Positions 9,111 through 15,966 of a stretch of DNA of 64,000 nt are shown here, in pieces. A model generated the notes under the pieces. The model saw only the letters and a program-made list of their open reading frames with translations, had not been told where the DNA came from and did not search any database. Each line of letters begins with the position of its first letter. Position 1 is the first letter of the stretch. This stretch comes from Senegalimassilia anaerobia JC110 (GTDB lineage Bacteria; Actinomycetota; Coriobacteriia; Coriobacteriales; Eggerthellaceae). A program made the translations under genes and the position numbers. The stretch is from assembly GCF_000236865.1 (NCBI RefSeq), contig NZ_HE611014.1, forward strand, positions 693,937 to 757,936. Reading direction: 5' to 3'.

Positions 9111-9206
9111 TCACATCACCCACTTGAACACGGCGCGGAACAGCCAGACGAAAAAGCCCAGCGTGACCTTAAGCGCCGCCATGAGGAACCTACCAAGCCT
9201 CTTCAT
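9111..9206 (-). CDS. 31-residue basic membrane microprotein
   Basis: Last gene of the parA-relaxase operon. ATG 9206 is preceded by GGGGTGA and overlaps the end of the upstream gene by 17 bases. The product (MKRLGRFLMAALKVTLGFF and then VWLFRAVFKWVM) is a single cationic amphipathic or membrane helix. Overlap and ribosome site support translation. Role unknown; it could be a small membrane partner of the mobilisation machinery. Confidence 0.5.
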   Translation of the reverse strand: MKRLGRFLMAALKVTLGFFVWLFRAVFKWVM

Positions 9207-9744
9207 CGACGTCACCCCAATCTTCCTTGACCTTGCGGGCGCCCTCGTCGGCGCCCTCTTCCTTCTCTTCCGCGAGCAGCCTCGCCAGCTCATCCGGCAC
9301 GCCCGGGACCTCCGCCCTCCCCAGCGCGCGCTGAAGGTCCCTTATCTGCGACTTCAGCGGTTTTGAGGGAGGGCCCACGTGCTCGCGGTAGCAAGCGGAA
9401 ATTGCAGCCGCGTCGCACAGGTACCCTCGCACCCGGGCGAACGCCTCGTCGCCGTCGAGCAGGACGCGGCGGGCGCGCCCGAGCTCTGCCTCCGAGGCCA
9501 GCATGAAGCGCCACCCGCGGGACCTCCGCGCGGCCGGGATGCCGTCCGCGGGCGCCTCGGCGCGCCAGTCGTCGCGCACCTGGTGCCAGTTCGCCGTGAG
9601 CCAGAGCCCCTTCTCGGGCTCCTCGCGCATCTCGAGCTCGAACTCCGTGAGCATGTTCGCGCCGGAGAACGGCGAGCCCTCCGTGAACGAGAGCGTGTCG
9701 AACAGCGTCGTCCTGCCGCCCTCGTACTCTATCCTCACCATCAT
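9190..9744 (-). CDS. Mobilisation-operon protein, unknown function
   Basis: 184 residues from ATG 9744, whose ATGA overlaps the relaxase stop codon, so it is translationally coupled. The N-terminal half looks beta-rich (MVRIEYEGGRTTLFDTLSF), the middle has WRFMLASEAELGRARRVL, and the C terminus is a charged Glu/Lys helix ending in an acidic DVDEEAW. No catalytic motif is seen. Coupling suggests a job in DNA processing or in controlling the relaxase. Confidence 0.65.
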   Translation of the reverse strand: MMVRIEYEGGRTTLFDTLSFTEGSPFSGANMLTEFELEMREEPEKGLWLTANWHQVRDDWRAEAPADGIPAARRSRGWRFMLASEAELGRARRVLLDGDEAFARVRGYLCDAAAISACYREHVGPPSKPLKSQIRDLQRALGRAEVPGVPDELARLLAEEKEEGADEGARKVKEDWGDVDEEAW

Positions 9745-11012
9745 CTCCGGCCCCTTTCCCTGCGATGCTCCTGCTGGGCCCGCTGGCGTTCGACGGCGAG
9801 GATGCGCTGTTGCTCGTCCTCGCGGCGCCCGTCGCGCGAGCTTCCTTCGGCAGCACCGCGCCCGCGATCGTCCCCGTAGCGGGTTTTGAGCGGCATGAGC
9901 TCGTTCATCGCCATGTAGTCGCGCGCCGCCTCGAGTCGACGGTAGCCCTCGCCGCCCGCCTGGCCGCGACGCTCGAGCGTCGCCATCCTGAGACCGAACT
10001 CCTCGATGGACTCGACGTCGAACTTCGCGCAGGTCTCGAGCGCCGAGGAGAGCCTGCTCAGCTCCGAGAGGTCGTTGAGCTCGAGGGCTCGCTCGGCGGC
10101 CTCGCGGATGCGCGCGGCGCTCGCGTCCGTGGGACGGTAGGCGCCCCCGCGCTCGAACCGCCGGCGGAGCATCTCCTTGCCGTAGACGAACCCCAGGCGC
10201 TCGCCGCTGACCTTCTTGGACGGCTCCTCGGCCAGGCTGAACACCCAGTCGTCCCGCCGCGCCTTGGCCGAGTTGTCGGCGACGTGCACGCCCAGGGCGT
10301 CGAGGACGCCGAGGAACTCCGCCTCGTCGCGCGCCGTGGTCTTGGCGAGCGCGACGCGGGCGCGGATGTCGCCGACCCACGAGTAGCCGCCCGAGCGCAT
10401 GATCTCCTTCTCGGCCCGGCCCAGGTAGACGCTCCTGCGGCTCCTGGGCCCGCCCGCACCTGCCCGCCCGCGCGCCTTCGACGGCGATTCGGGAGCTCGG
10501 TCGTTGGAGAGCCCCGACAGCCCGCGCTCGCGCGCCATGTCCTGCAGGTCTCGGTTGAGGTCCTCGGGGTGCTGGGTCTGCATGCGGTAGCCGGTGCGGA
10601 GGTTGGCGTTATTCACGACGATGTGCGCGTGCGGTATGCCGCGGGCGTTGTCGTCGTGGTACACGATGGCGATCTCGTGGTCGCCGAAGTGCTTGAGAGC
10701 CCACGAGCACGCGAGCTCGCGCAGCGCCGCCAGGTCGATATCGTCGCCGGGGTCCGGCGAGAGCACGAAGTGCTTGAACGTCCGCGCGGGCTTTCCCCTC
10801 CAGGGGGCGTCCGTGCCGAAGGCGGCGCGCGTGGCGTCCATCTCGGCGTCCCAGGCGCAGGCCTCCTTGGCCTCGTTTCCCAGTGCGCCGGCATCGCGCT
10901 CGTCGTAGCTCAGGTTGAACAGGTCGCGCGCCAGGGCGCGGCCTCCCTTCTCGAGGTAGCGGCGGATGCCACCCGTCGAGCCGTGGCCGCTTATCGGCTT
11001 CAGGATCGGCAT
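9741..11012 (-). CDS. Relaxase, HUH mobilisation nuclease (PF03432-type)
   Basis: 423 residues. Nicks oriT and leads the single strand into the recipient. It opens MPILKPISGHGSTGGIRRYL with a candidate catalytic Tyr at about residue 19, then TFKHFVLSPDPGDD and the metal-binding pair in IPHAHIVVNN, preceded by AIVYHDDN; together these are the relaxase motifs. The C-terminal 200 residues are charged and helical (FVYGKEMLRRRFERGGAYRP). Start 11012 is chosen because the motif-bearing N terminus begins there; it overlaps the mobC stop by 13 bases. The downstream partner gene overlaps its stop. Confidence 0.88.
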   Translation of the reverse strand: MPILKPISGHGSTGGIRRYLEKGGRALARDLFNLSYDERDAGALGNEAKEACAWDAEMDATRAAFGTDAPWRGKPARTFKHFVLSPDPGDDIDLAALRELACSWALKHFGDHEIAIVYHDDNARGIPHAHIVVNNANLRTGYRMQTQHPEDLNRDLQDMARERGLSGLSNDRAPESPSKARGRAGAGGPRSRRSVYLGRAEKEIMRSGGYSWVGDIRARVALAKTTARDEAEFLGVLDALGVHVADNSAKARRDDWVFSLAEEPSKKVSGERLGFVYGKEMLRRRFERGGAYRPTDASAARIREAAERALELNDLSELSRLSSALETCAKFDVESIEEFGLRMATLERRGQAGGEGYRRLEAARDYMAMNELMPLKTRYGDDRGRGAAEGSSRDGRREDEQQRILAVERQRAQQEHRRERGRR

Positions 11013-11446
11013 GGCGAGCCCTCCACGAGCGAGTCGGCACCGATGCGACCGAGCTCCGCCGCCATCTCGCGGGCCGCGCCGTTCACGTCGGCGAGCTCTC
11101 GCTCGATCGTCGGGATGCTCTCCGCGACGAGGTCCCGGTCGACGTGCCCGTGGCGGGCGTGGAAGTTGATGAGGTTCATCGCGTGCACTGCCTGGTTGTA
11201 GTGGTAGCCCCACTTCGTGAGCTCCCGAGACATCGACCAAAGGGCCCTGCGGTCCACGAGTATGCGGTGCTCGTCTCCAGCGTTGGCCTCCGTCGACAGC
11301 GGTATGCGAACGAGGTAGCGCAGGTACTCTGACTTGCTGAGGCCGGCGCGCTCGCACCGCTCGCAGAGCGCGTCGTAGTCGCCTCCCTCCATGCGGAACG
11401 TGACGCGGCGCTCCTTGCCTTTGGCGGCGCCGGCTTCCTCTTCCAT
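11000..11446 (-). CDS. mobC: MobC-like relaxosome protein
   Basis: 148 residues, ATG 11446 with AAAGGAA upstream. The N-terminal part (RRVTFRMEGGDYDALCERC, then GLSKSEYLRYLV) is a ribbon-helix-helix DNA-binding fold; the C-terminal half (SRELTKWGYHYNQAVHAMN) is the classic MobC signature. It would bind oriT and help the relaxase open the nic region. It overlaps the relaxase start, so the two are coupled. Confidence 0.85.
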   Translation of the reverse strand: MEEEAGAAKGKERRVTFRMEGGDYDALCERCERAGLSKSEYLRYLVRIPLSTEANAGDEHRILVDRRALWSMSRELTKWGYHYNQAVHAMNLINFHARHGHVDRDLVAESIPTIERELADVNGAAREMAAELGRIGADSLVEGSPCRS

Positions 11447-11656
11447 GGCGGATTCCTTTCCTCGGGCCCGCCGCGCGGCGGGCGCGTCTCTCTGGGGGCG
11501 CGGGGGATCCCCCGCAGGCGGTGGCCCGGCCCGGGCGCCGCCTCTGGGACCGGGCCTCGCGAAAGCGGGCTCCCAAACGGCCCGCGGCATGACGGGTCCG
11601 AAGCCGCCCGTTCCCCAAGTGCTATGGACGCCCGACGCGATGTCGGACGCCATAGG
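11447..11656. other. Candidate oriT region between parB and mobC
   Basis: This gap directly upstream of mobC and the relaxase is the usual place for oriT. It holds a perfect 18-bp palindrome at 11466-11483 (GCCCGCCGCG|CGGCGGGC) and the large inverted repeat at 11622-11655. No nic consensus was identified, so this is a positional inference. Confidence 0.4.
11622..11655. repeat. Inverted repeat after parB
   Basis: CTATGGaCGCCCGAC and GTCGGACGCCATAG pair with one bulge and one G-T pair around a 5-base loop. It starts 1 base after the parB stop codon on the minus strand. It is either an operon-internal attenuator or the relaxosome recognition arm. Confidence 0.55.
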
Positions 11657-12613
11657 CTACTTGCTGGATTTCGAACCTGAGGCCCTTCTGCGGCGCTTTC
11701 GGGCATCGCTGCCCGCATCCGCGTACGGGGCGGTCATGAGCGCCATCTCGCGCAGCAGCGAGAGGTCGGCCGCGCTCGGGCTCTCGGGCGGGCTCTCCAG
11801 GAAGTCGGCGACGAGCCTCGCGGCCTTCGCGATGCGCCCGTCGGGGCCGGCCTGCGTTTCGCTCTCGCTCCTCACGTAGTCGGAGAGCTCCCGCTTGGTG
11901 CGCCGCCAGGGCTCCATGGCGGCGTGCATCTCCGCCTGGCGCTCCTTCGGCATGCCCGCGAGCGAGCGCACCGCCTCGGCGCTGAGGTTGCCGCGGTCGG
12001 CCTCGGCGGCCCACTCGGGCGAGAGGTCCTCGGCGATGCGGCGGGCCAGCCTCTCCTCGCGCGCGATGGTCTTGCCGGAGACCTTGCGGCCCGTCTGCCG
12101 CTCGATGATGGCGGCCTTCACGTCGTCGACGCGCATGCCGGAAAGCGACGGGTCCTCGGAGCGCAGGCGCACGGCGTCGCCCCTGAGCGCCTCGGTCGCT
12201 GCGGCGCGCTCGGTCACGGTGAGCGCGCGGGTGAAGTAGTTCGCGGCGTGGAGCAGCGTCACCGCCCGCTCGTCGTCGATGCCCTCTATCACGCGGCAGG
12301 GCATCCTCTCGTAGGCGGGGTCGTCCTTGGCGAGCAGCGCGTAGGCGGCCTTGCGGCGGTGCCCGGAGACCATCTGCCACGAGCCGTCGCCGACCTTGCG
12401 CACCAGCGGCAGGTCGGTGAGGCCGTCCTCGCGTATGGACTCGGCGAGCTCGGCTATGCCGGCCGGGTCCATGGAGTACGCGGCGTTCGCCGGGTGGTCG
12501 GCGATGTCGGCCACCGCTATCTCGGACACCGGGTAGCGCCCGCGGGTGCGCGACGCGCCGTCGAGAAGCCCCGTGATGGTGAAGCCCGCGGCCACCTGGC
12601 TAGGCGAGCTCAC
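11657..12613 (-). CDS. parB: ParB-family partition protein
   Basis: 318 residues from GTG 12613, overlapping the parA stop by 14 bases. The ParB/Srx nucleotide-binding domain is clear (IAELAESIREDGLTDLPLV, MVSGHRRKAAYALLA), followed by a helix-turn-helix region (VSGKTIAREERLARRI) and a charged C terminus with RKRRRR. With ParA it would segregate or stabilise the excised circular ICE. No parS site was recognised. Confidence 0.85.
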   Translation of the reverse strand: MSSPSQVAAGFTITGLLDGASRTRGRYPVSEIAVADIADHPANAAYSMDPAGIAELAESIREDGLTDLPLVRKVGDGSWQMVSGHRRKAAYALLAKDDPAYERMPCRVIEGIDDERAVTLLHAANYFTRALTVTERAAATEALRGDAVRLRSEDPSLSGMRVDDVKAAIIERQTGRKVSGKTIAREERLARRIAEDLSPEWAAEADRGNLSAEAVRSLAGMPKERQAEMHAAMEPWRRTKRELSDYVRSESETQAGPDGRIAKAARLVADFLESPPESPSAADLSLLREMALMTAPYADAGSDARKRRRRASGSKSSK

Positions 12614-13364
12614 GGGACACCTCGTCGGCGAGAGCCTCGTAGTCGCGCGCGGGGCGGCTCCCCGGCTCGAAGGCCGCCACCGGCTTCCACTGCCAGCTGC
12701 CCTCGCAGACCTTGCTGCTCGCGTGTATGACCGTCTCGAACTGCTCGCCCGGGAAGAACCCGTCGAGCACGGCCGCGCCCGTGGCCTCGGCGTTGGTCAT
12801 GCGGCCGGGCACGCAGGTGCGCAGTATCTTCCATCTGGGCGTGGGCATGCGCAGGGCGTCTGAAATGGAGCGCGTCGCCTCCACGGTGAGCGCCGTGCCG
12901 CGCATCACGGTGGAGTCGAGCTTCACGGGGATGACGACCATGCCGCCCTCCGCTGCGGCGAGGTAGGCGTTGAAGGCAAGCCTGCGCATCACGGGGCTGC
13001 AGTCGATGAGGCAGACGTCGTAGGAGCCCGAGGCGTCGTCGAGGGCGAACTTGAGGCGCTGCTCGCGCAGGAGCATCTCGTTCTGGTCGACGAGGTCGAT
13101 GGTCGAGGCCACCACGTCGAGGCCCTCCCCGGCGGCGTAGGCGACCTCCTCCACGGGCGCGCCGCCGTAGAGCAGCTCGACCGAGGTGCGCCGCTCGGAG
13201 GCGGCGCGGTCGTAGAGGCCGAAGAAGTCGGTGGCCGACGCCTGCGGGTCGAGGTCGACGAGCAGGGTCCGAAGGCCCCGGGCGGCGAAGATGGCCGCCA
13301 GGTTGACGGCGGTCGTCGTCTTGCCGACGCCTCCCTTGTAGTTGGAAATGGCTATCGTGCGCAT
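12600..13364 (-). CDS. parA: ParA-type partition ATPase
   Basis: 254 residues. Deviant Walker A NYKGGVGKTTTAVNL near the N terminus, VDLDPQASATDFFG, and Walker B DVCLIDCSP define a ParA/Soj ATPase. ATG 13364 has GAGAGGA upstream; a longer frame to 13706 has no support. It is first gene of the leftward parA-parB-mobC-relaxase operon. Its promoter region carries two copies of the ICE operator, so it is probably repressed by the XRE protein at 20580. Confidence 0.9.
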   Translation of the reverse strand: MRTIAISNYKGGVGKTTTAVNLAAIFAARGLRTLLVDLDPQASATDFFGLYDRAASERRTSVELLYGGAPVEEVAYAAGEGLDVVASTIDLVDQNEMLLREQRLKFALDDASGSYDVCLIDCSPVMRRLAFNAYLAAAEGGMVVIPVKLDSTVMRGTALTVEATRSISDALRMPTPRWKILRTCVPGRMTNAEATGAAVLDGFFPGEQFETVIHASSKVCEGSWQWKPVAAFEPGSRPARDYEALADEVSRELA

Positions 13365-13446
13365 GGGTCGCGTCCTCTCTAGCGTGGGGCGCGCCTCGCC
13401 GCATCCGGTCCGGCGCGCCCCGAGTCTCGGAGCGTCGGGACAAAAC

Positions 13447-13513
13447 CGTACGAATTTGTCCGACAAGCGGAGTGTACCACGAAAACGTACGTATATGTAC
13501 GTTTTCGTGGTAC
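13447..13513. promoter_or_regulatory. parA operator region: 40-nt palindrome and two CGTAC-N6-GTACG sites
   Basis: 13474-13513 is a perfect inverted repeat with 17-base arms around GTATAT. Its centre, 13486-13501, reads CGTACGTATATGTACG, identical to the site at 20458-20473. A weaker copy lies at 13447-13462 (CGTAC, N6, GTCCG), about 39 bases away centre to centre. The position upstream of parA implies control of the partition-mobilisation operon. No clear -35/-10 pair could be fixed. Confidence 0.75.
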
Positions 13514-13567
13514 AGGGTCGGATTTCGGGGAAGTCCGGCCCCGGGAGCCCGGGGCCGGGCGCGCCGC

Positions 13568-13939
13568 CTAGGAGAGCGGCTCCATCTCGCCGAAGCAGTT
13601 GATGTGGTGGCGAAGGAGCGCTCGGTTCTCCTTGACGACCATCATCGCCACCTCGTCGAAGCGGACCGGGGTGTCTGCGTAGTCGTCGCTGTTCCCCGCG
13701 AGCCACGTCGCCGCCAGCGCCTCGCGCAGCCCGCGCGCCCTGTGGGCCTCGGGGAAGCCGTCCGTTCCGATCCGGACCGTGGCGTCGACGAAGACCAGGG
13801 TCCCGTCCTCGTCCACCGCCACGAGGTCGATCCCGCCGATGCCCTCGGGCCCCTGCCAGGCCTCGTCGACGATCTCGTAGCCCTTGCGCTCGAGGAAGGC
13901 CCTGACCGCGCCCATCGCCTTTTCCTTCATGTCGTTCAT
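13568..13939 (-). CDS. YraN-like (UPF0102) protein, nuclease residues altered
   Basis: 123 residues; GGAGCAAGGC precedes ATG 13939. It fits the YraN restriction-endonuclease-like fold: AFLERKGYEIVDEAW, then IGGIDLVAVDEDGTLVFVDATVR. In the family the last strand normally carries E-x-K (VEVKxR); here it reads D-A-T, so the catalytic Lys is missing. It may bind DNA without cutting, or use another residue. It lies 54 bases beyond the parA operator palindrome, leftward but separated from parA by it. Confidence 0.7.
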   Translation of the reverse strand: MNDMKEKAMGAVRAFLERKGYEIVDEAWQGPEGIGGIDLVAVDEDGTLVFVDATVRIGTDGFPEAHRARGLREALAATWLAGNSDDYADTPVRFDEVAMMVVKENRALLRHHINCFGEMEPLS

Positions 13940-14484
13940 GCCTTGCTCCTTAGACTCTGAGGCCCGCCCCTGTGGCGTGCCTTGCGCCGCGTGAGTCGCA
14001 TGCAGCGCGGGCGTGCCTGCAAGGGAGGAAGCGAAGTCGGGCGTGGTTATAGAAATCTCCCGACGTCAGTTTTTCGCGTTGTTCGCGCGCGCAGCGCATG
14101 GGGCGAAGAACCCGAAAAAGTGTCGCGGCCCTTGCGGGCCGCCTGCCGGCGTGCGACCCTGCGCGTCCAAGGAGCGCCGGGGCGAGTTTCGGGTCGGAGG
14201 GGCGGAGGCGTGCGGCATGGAATCGGGCGTGGGCGCCGAAACCCTCCGGGCATGGGATGCGGCCCGTCGGCGGTCCTGGGCTCCCGCGGGACTTGGCGAC
14301 GACGTCGCGGCGGGGACGGAGGCGGGATCCCGAGTCGTGGTGCCGCGGTATGAGTCGGGACAGATGGCTTTCCCGCGCCGCTTGCGGTCGATATGTGCAC
14401 GGGACCGTGGGCAGCGAGATGGTTCTCCGCATGGAACGGCTACGGTGCTGCGCGACACGTCTGTTGAGAGAAGGAGGCGAGCTG
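13940..14484. other. Gene-free stretch of the ICE
   Basis: About 545 GC-rich bases between divergent genes. Open frames here have skewed Arg/Pro/Ala composition and no ribosome sites. It probably holds promoters for the flanking genes. No repeat or RNA recognised. Confidence 0.5.
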
Positions 14485-14754
14485 ATGTTGAGCCACGAAG
14501 AGAAGTTGGAGCGCATCGAGCTCATCGATGCCGTGTGCGATGCCGGGAGACTGGCGAGGGGCCTGGACCAGCTGCTCGAGTCCCTGGCTCACGCCGACCA
14601 GCTGGACCCGCTCGACGTCGAGGGGATCCTGGTCCTGAGGTCTATAAGCGAGAGGTGTGCCGAGCGCATCGGCGACGCGGCGCGCATCCTGGAGGCTCAG
14701 AACGAGGTCCTCTATGCGGAGGAGCGGGCCAAAGTCAAACCGCGCGATAACTGA
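14485..14754 (+). CDS. Small helical ICE protein, unknown
   Basis: 89 residues starting MLSHEEKLERIEL; AAGGAGGCGA lies just upstream of ATG 14485, so this is preferred to the longer frame from 14098. Predicted all-helical with alternating acidic and hydrophobic residues (LARGLDQLLESLAHADQLD), no Cys pair motif and no membrane segment. Possibly a small regulator or an anti-defence protein; nothing in the sequence decides. Confidence 0.6.
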   Translation: MLSHEEKLERIELIDAVCDAGRLARGLDQLLESLAHADQLDPLDVEGILVLRSISERCAERIGDAARILEAQNEVLYAEERAKVKPRDN

Positions 14755-14931
14755 GGAACGAAACCCGGTCCGGAAACTGTTCCTTGATTCCGGCCGGATG
14801 ATCTTCTCCGCCGCCCGGTGTCGCATTGTGTCCGAGCGGCTGATGTCCCCCTATTCCCAGTGCCGCGGCGTACCGCTGCGTTATAATTCAGAAAACGCAT
14901 TTGTATTGCATTTCGAGGGATAGAGGCGCGA

Positions 14932-15144
14932 ATGTCTAATGGCTATAAGGAGCTCATCAAGGGTAACCCCGGCGAGACCGAGATCAGGAGCTTCCTGGTA
15001 AACGGCGACCAGGTATCTGTGACCCTGCGCATCCCCGACACCCTGCGCGACGCGGCGAAGGAGGAGGCTGCCCTTCGCGGCATGAGCTTCTCCGCCTTTG
15101 TGCGCACTTGCATGATCGAAGAGCTCGCGAAGAAGGGACAATAG
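14932..15144 (+). CDS. Small ribbon-helix-helix-like regulator
   Basis: 70 residues. VSVTLRIPDTLRDAAKEEA and GMSFSAFVRTCMIEEL match the strand-helix-helix pattern of Arc/CopG-type DNA-binding proteins. A TATAAT at 14882-14887 may be its -10 box. It precedes the methyltransferase stub by 3 bases and may once have regulated that restriction locus. Confidence 0.65.
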   Translation: MSNGYKELIKGNPGETEIRSFLVNGDQVSVTLRIPDTLRDAAKEEAALRGMSFSAFVRTCMIEELAKKGQ

Positions 15145-15147
15145 CCC

Positions 15148-15351
15148 GTGACGGAGCCAATGCACGACATCTCGGTCGAAGGCTTCATAGAGTCCTTCGA
15201 CCGCCGATACCCGACTTTCATTCTCAAGACGTTGCTGTGCGACCGCACTACGGGGCGCAACATCATATGGGCCGACAACGAATACGAGGCCCTAGGCGAC
15301 GGCTACATGGGCGATGACGAGATGACCGTCGAGAATGCTCATGTACGGTAA
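15148..15351 (+). pseudogene. Truncated N terminus of an adenine methyltransferase/restriction protein
   Basis: 67 codons from GTG 15148. The text (FIESFDRRYPTFILKTLLCD, GRNIIWADNEYEALGDGY) resembles the start of Eco57I-like restriction-modification methylases I recall from actinobacteria. The full protein should be several hundred residues with an NPPY motif; here homology stops near MTVE (about 15335) and the frame ends six codons later as composition drops to the AT-richer tet(W) block. So it is a stub left by the insertion. Confidence 0.6.
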
Positions 15352-15669
15352 AGAAGCAAGCAACCGAAAACAATAGATAGACCGCCAGCACTACACTATT
15401 CCGAACCAAAGACCAAAAGATAAGCATTGTGGGAAAATCTAAACTTTTGGATTTTCCTACAATGCCAACTACGGCGGAATCCCTCCCACTCCTTATATCT
15501 TTCTGTATACATTGAATTTGTATTTAGTAAAATGCAGACAACACCACGGATCGGCTTTTGGTTGGACAATTCCAACCAAACACCACAGCAGACAGCAGAA
15601 AACATTCTGAACGCTAGGAAGCCGGTATGATTGTTACATATAAGGGGAAGAAAAATTTCTTTTAGGTAC
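15352..15669 (+). other. Left flank of the tet(W) block, AT-rich
   Basis: No convincing gene. Two clean hairpins: 15427-15462 (13-base arms, one G-T pair) and 15557-15580 (TTTGGTTGG, 6-base loop, CCAACCAAA). Base composition is unlike the ICE on either side. A 67-codon frame at 15427 lacks a ribosome site. Confidence 0.5.
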
Positions 15670-15698
15670 TTGCTTTCCTAAAACTGATGTGATACAAT
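15670..15698 (+). promoter_or_regulatory. tet(W) promoter
   Basis: TTGCTT (15670-15675), a 17-base spacer and TACAAT (15693-15698). Expected start near 15705, just ahead of the leader peptide. Confidence 0.75.
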
Positions 15699-15726
15699 GA
15701 TTTAATCAAGAAAAGGAGTAAAAAAT

Positions 15727-15750
15727 ATGCGGCAAGGTATTCTTAAATAA
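15727..15750 (+). CDS. tet(W) leader peptide MRQGILK
   Basis: A 7-codon frame with AAAGGAG at 15712-15718 ahead of ATG 15727. It lies inside the left arm of the attenuator, so translation of it would disturb the RNA fold. Matches the arrangement known for ribosomal-protection tet genes such as tet(M). Confidence 0.6.
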   Translation: MRQGILK

Positions 15751-15940
15751 AATTTGATAATGGGCGCAAAAATGATTGCCCCTTGCAGGGGCTTAGTTTT
15801 TGTACCCAATTTAAGAATACTTTTGCCTTTTTAGTAAATATCGTGACGGACAGCGGCTCATGTAAGCCGTCATACTTCTGTTTGTCCGAAGTCATGATCC
15901 CCAGCGGTAAAAGTATTAGCCGCTGGGGATTTTTGCGCCC
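15731..15940 (+). promoter_or_regulatory. tet(W) transcription attenuator
   Basis: Competing inverted repeats: 15731-15746 pairs with 15811-15827 (one bulge); 15762-15773 (GGGCGCAAAAAT) is perfectly complementary to 15929-15940; and 15899-15928 (CCCCAGCGG... CCGCTGGGG) followed by ATTTTT is an intrinsic terminator. Leader translation or stalled ribosomes would choose between them, as proposed for tet(M). Confidence 0.75.
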
Positions 15941-15966
15941 ATTTGGGCCTTGTATGGAGGATAGAC

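Noticed and set aside
14098-14484. N-terminal extension of the 89-residue gene
   Set aside because: Arg/Pro-rich low-quality sequence; a strong ribosome site lies directly before ATG 14485.
15427-15630. 67-codon frame upstream of tet(W)
   Set aside because: No ribosome site, and it runs through two hairpins; probably non-coding flank.
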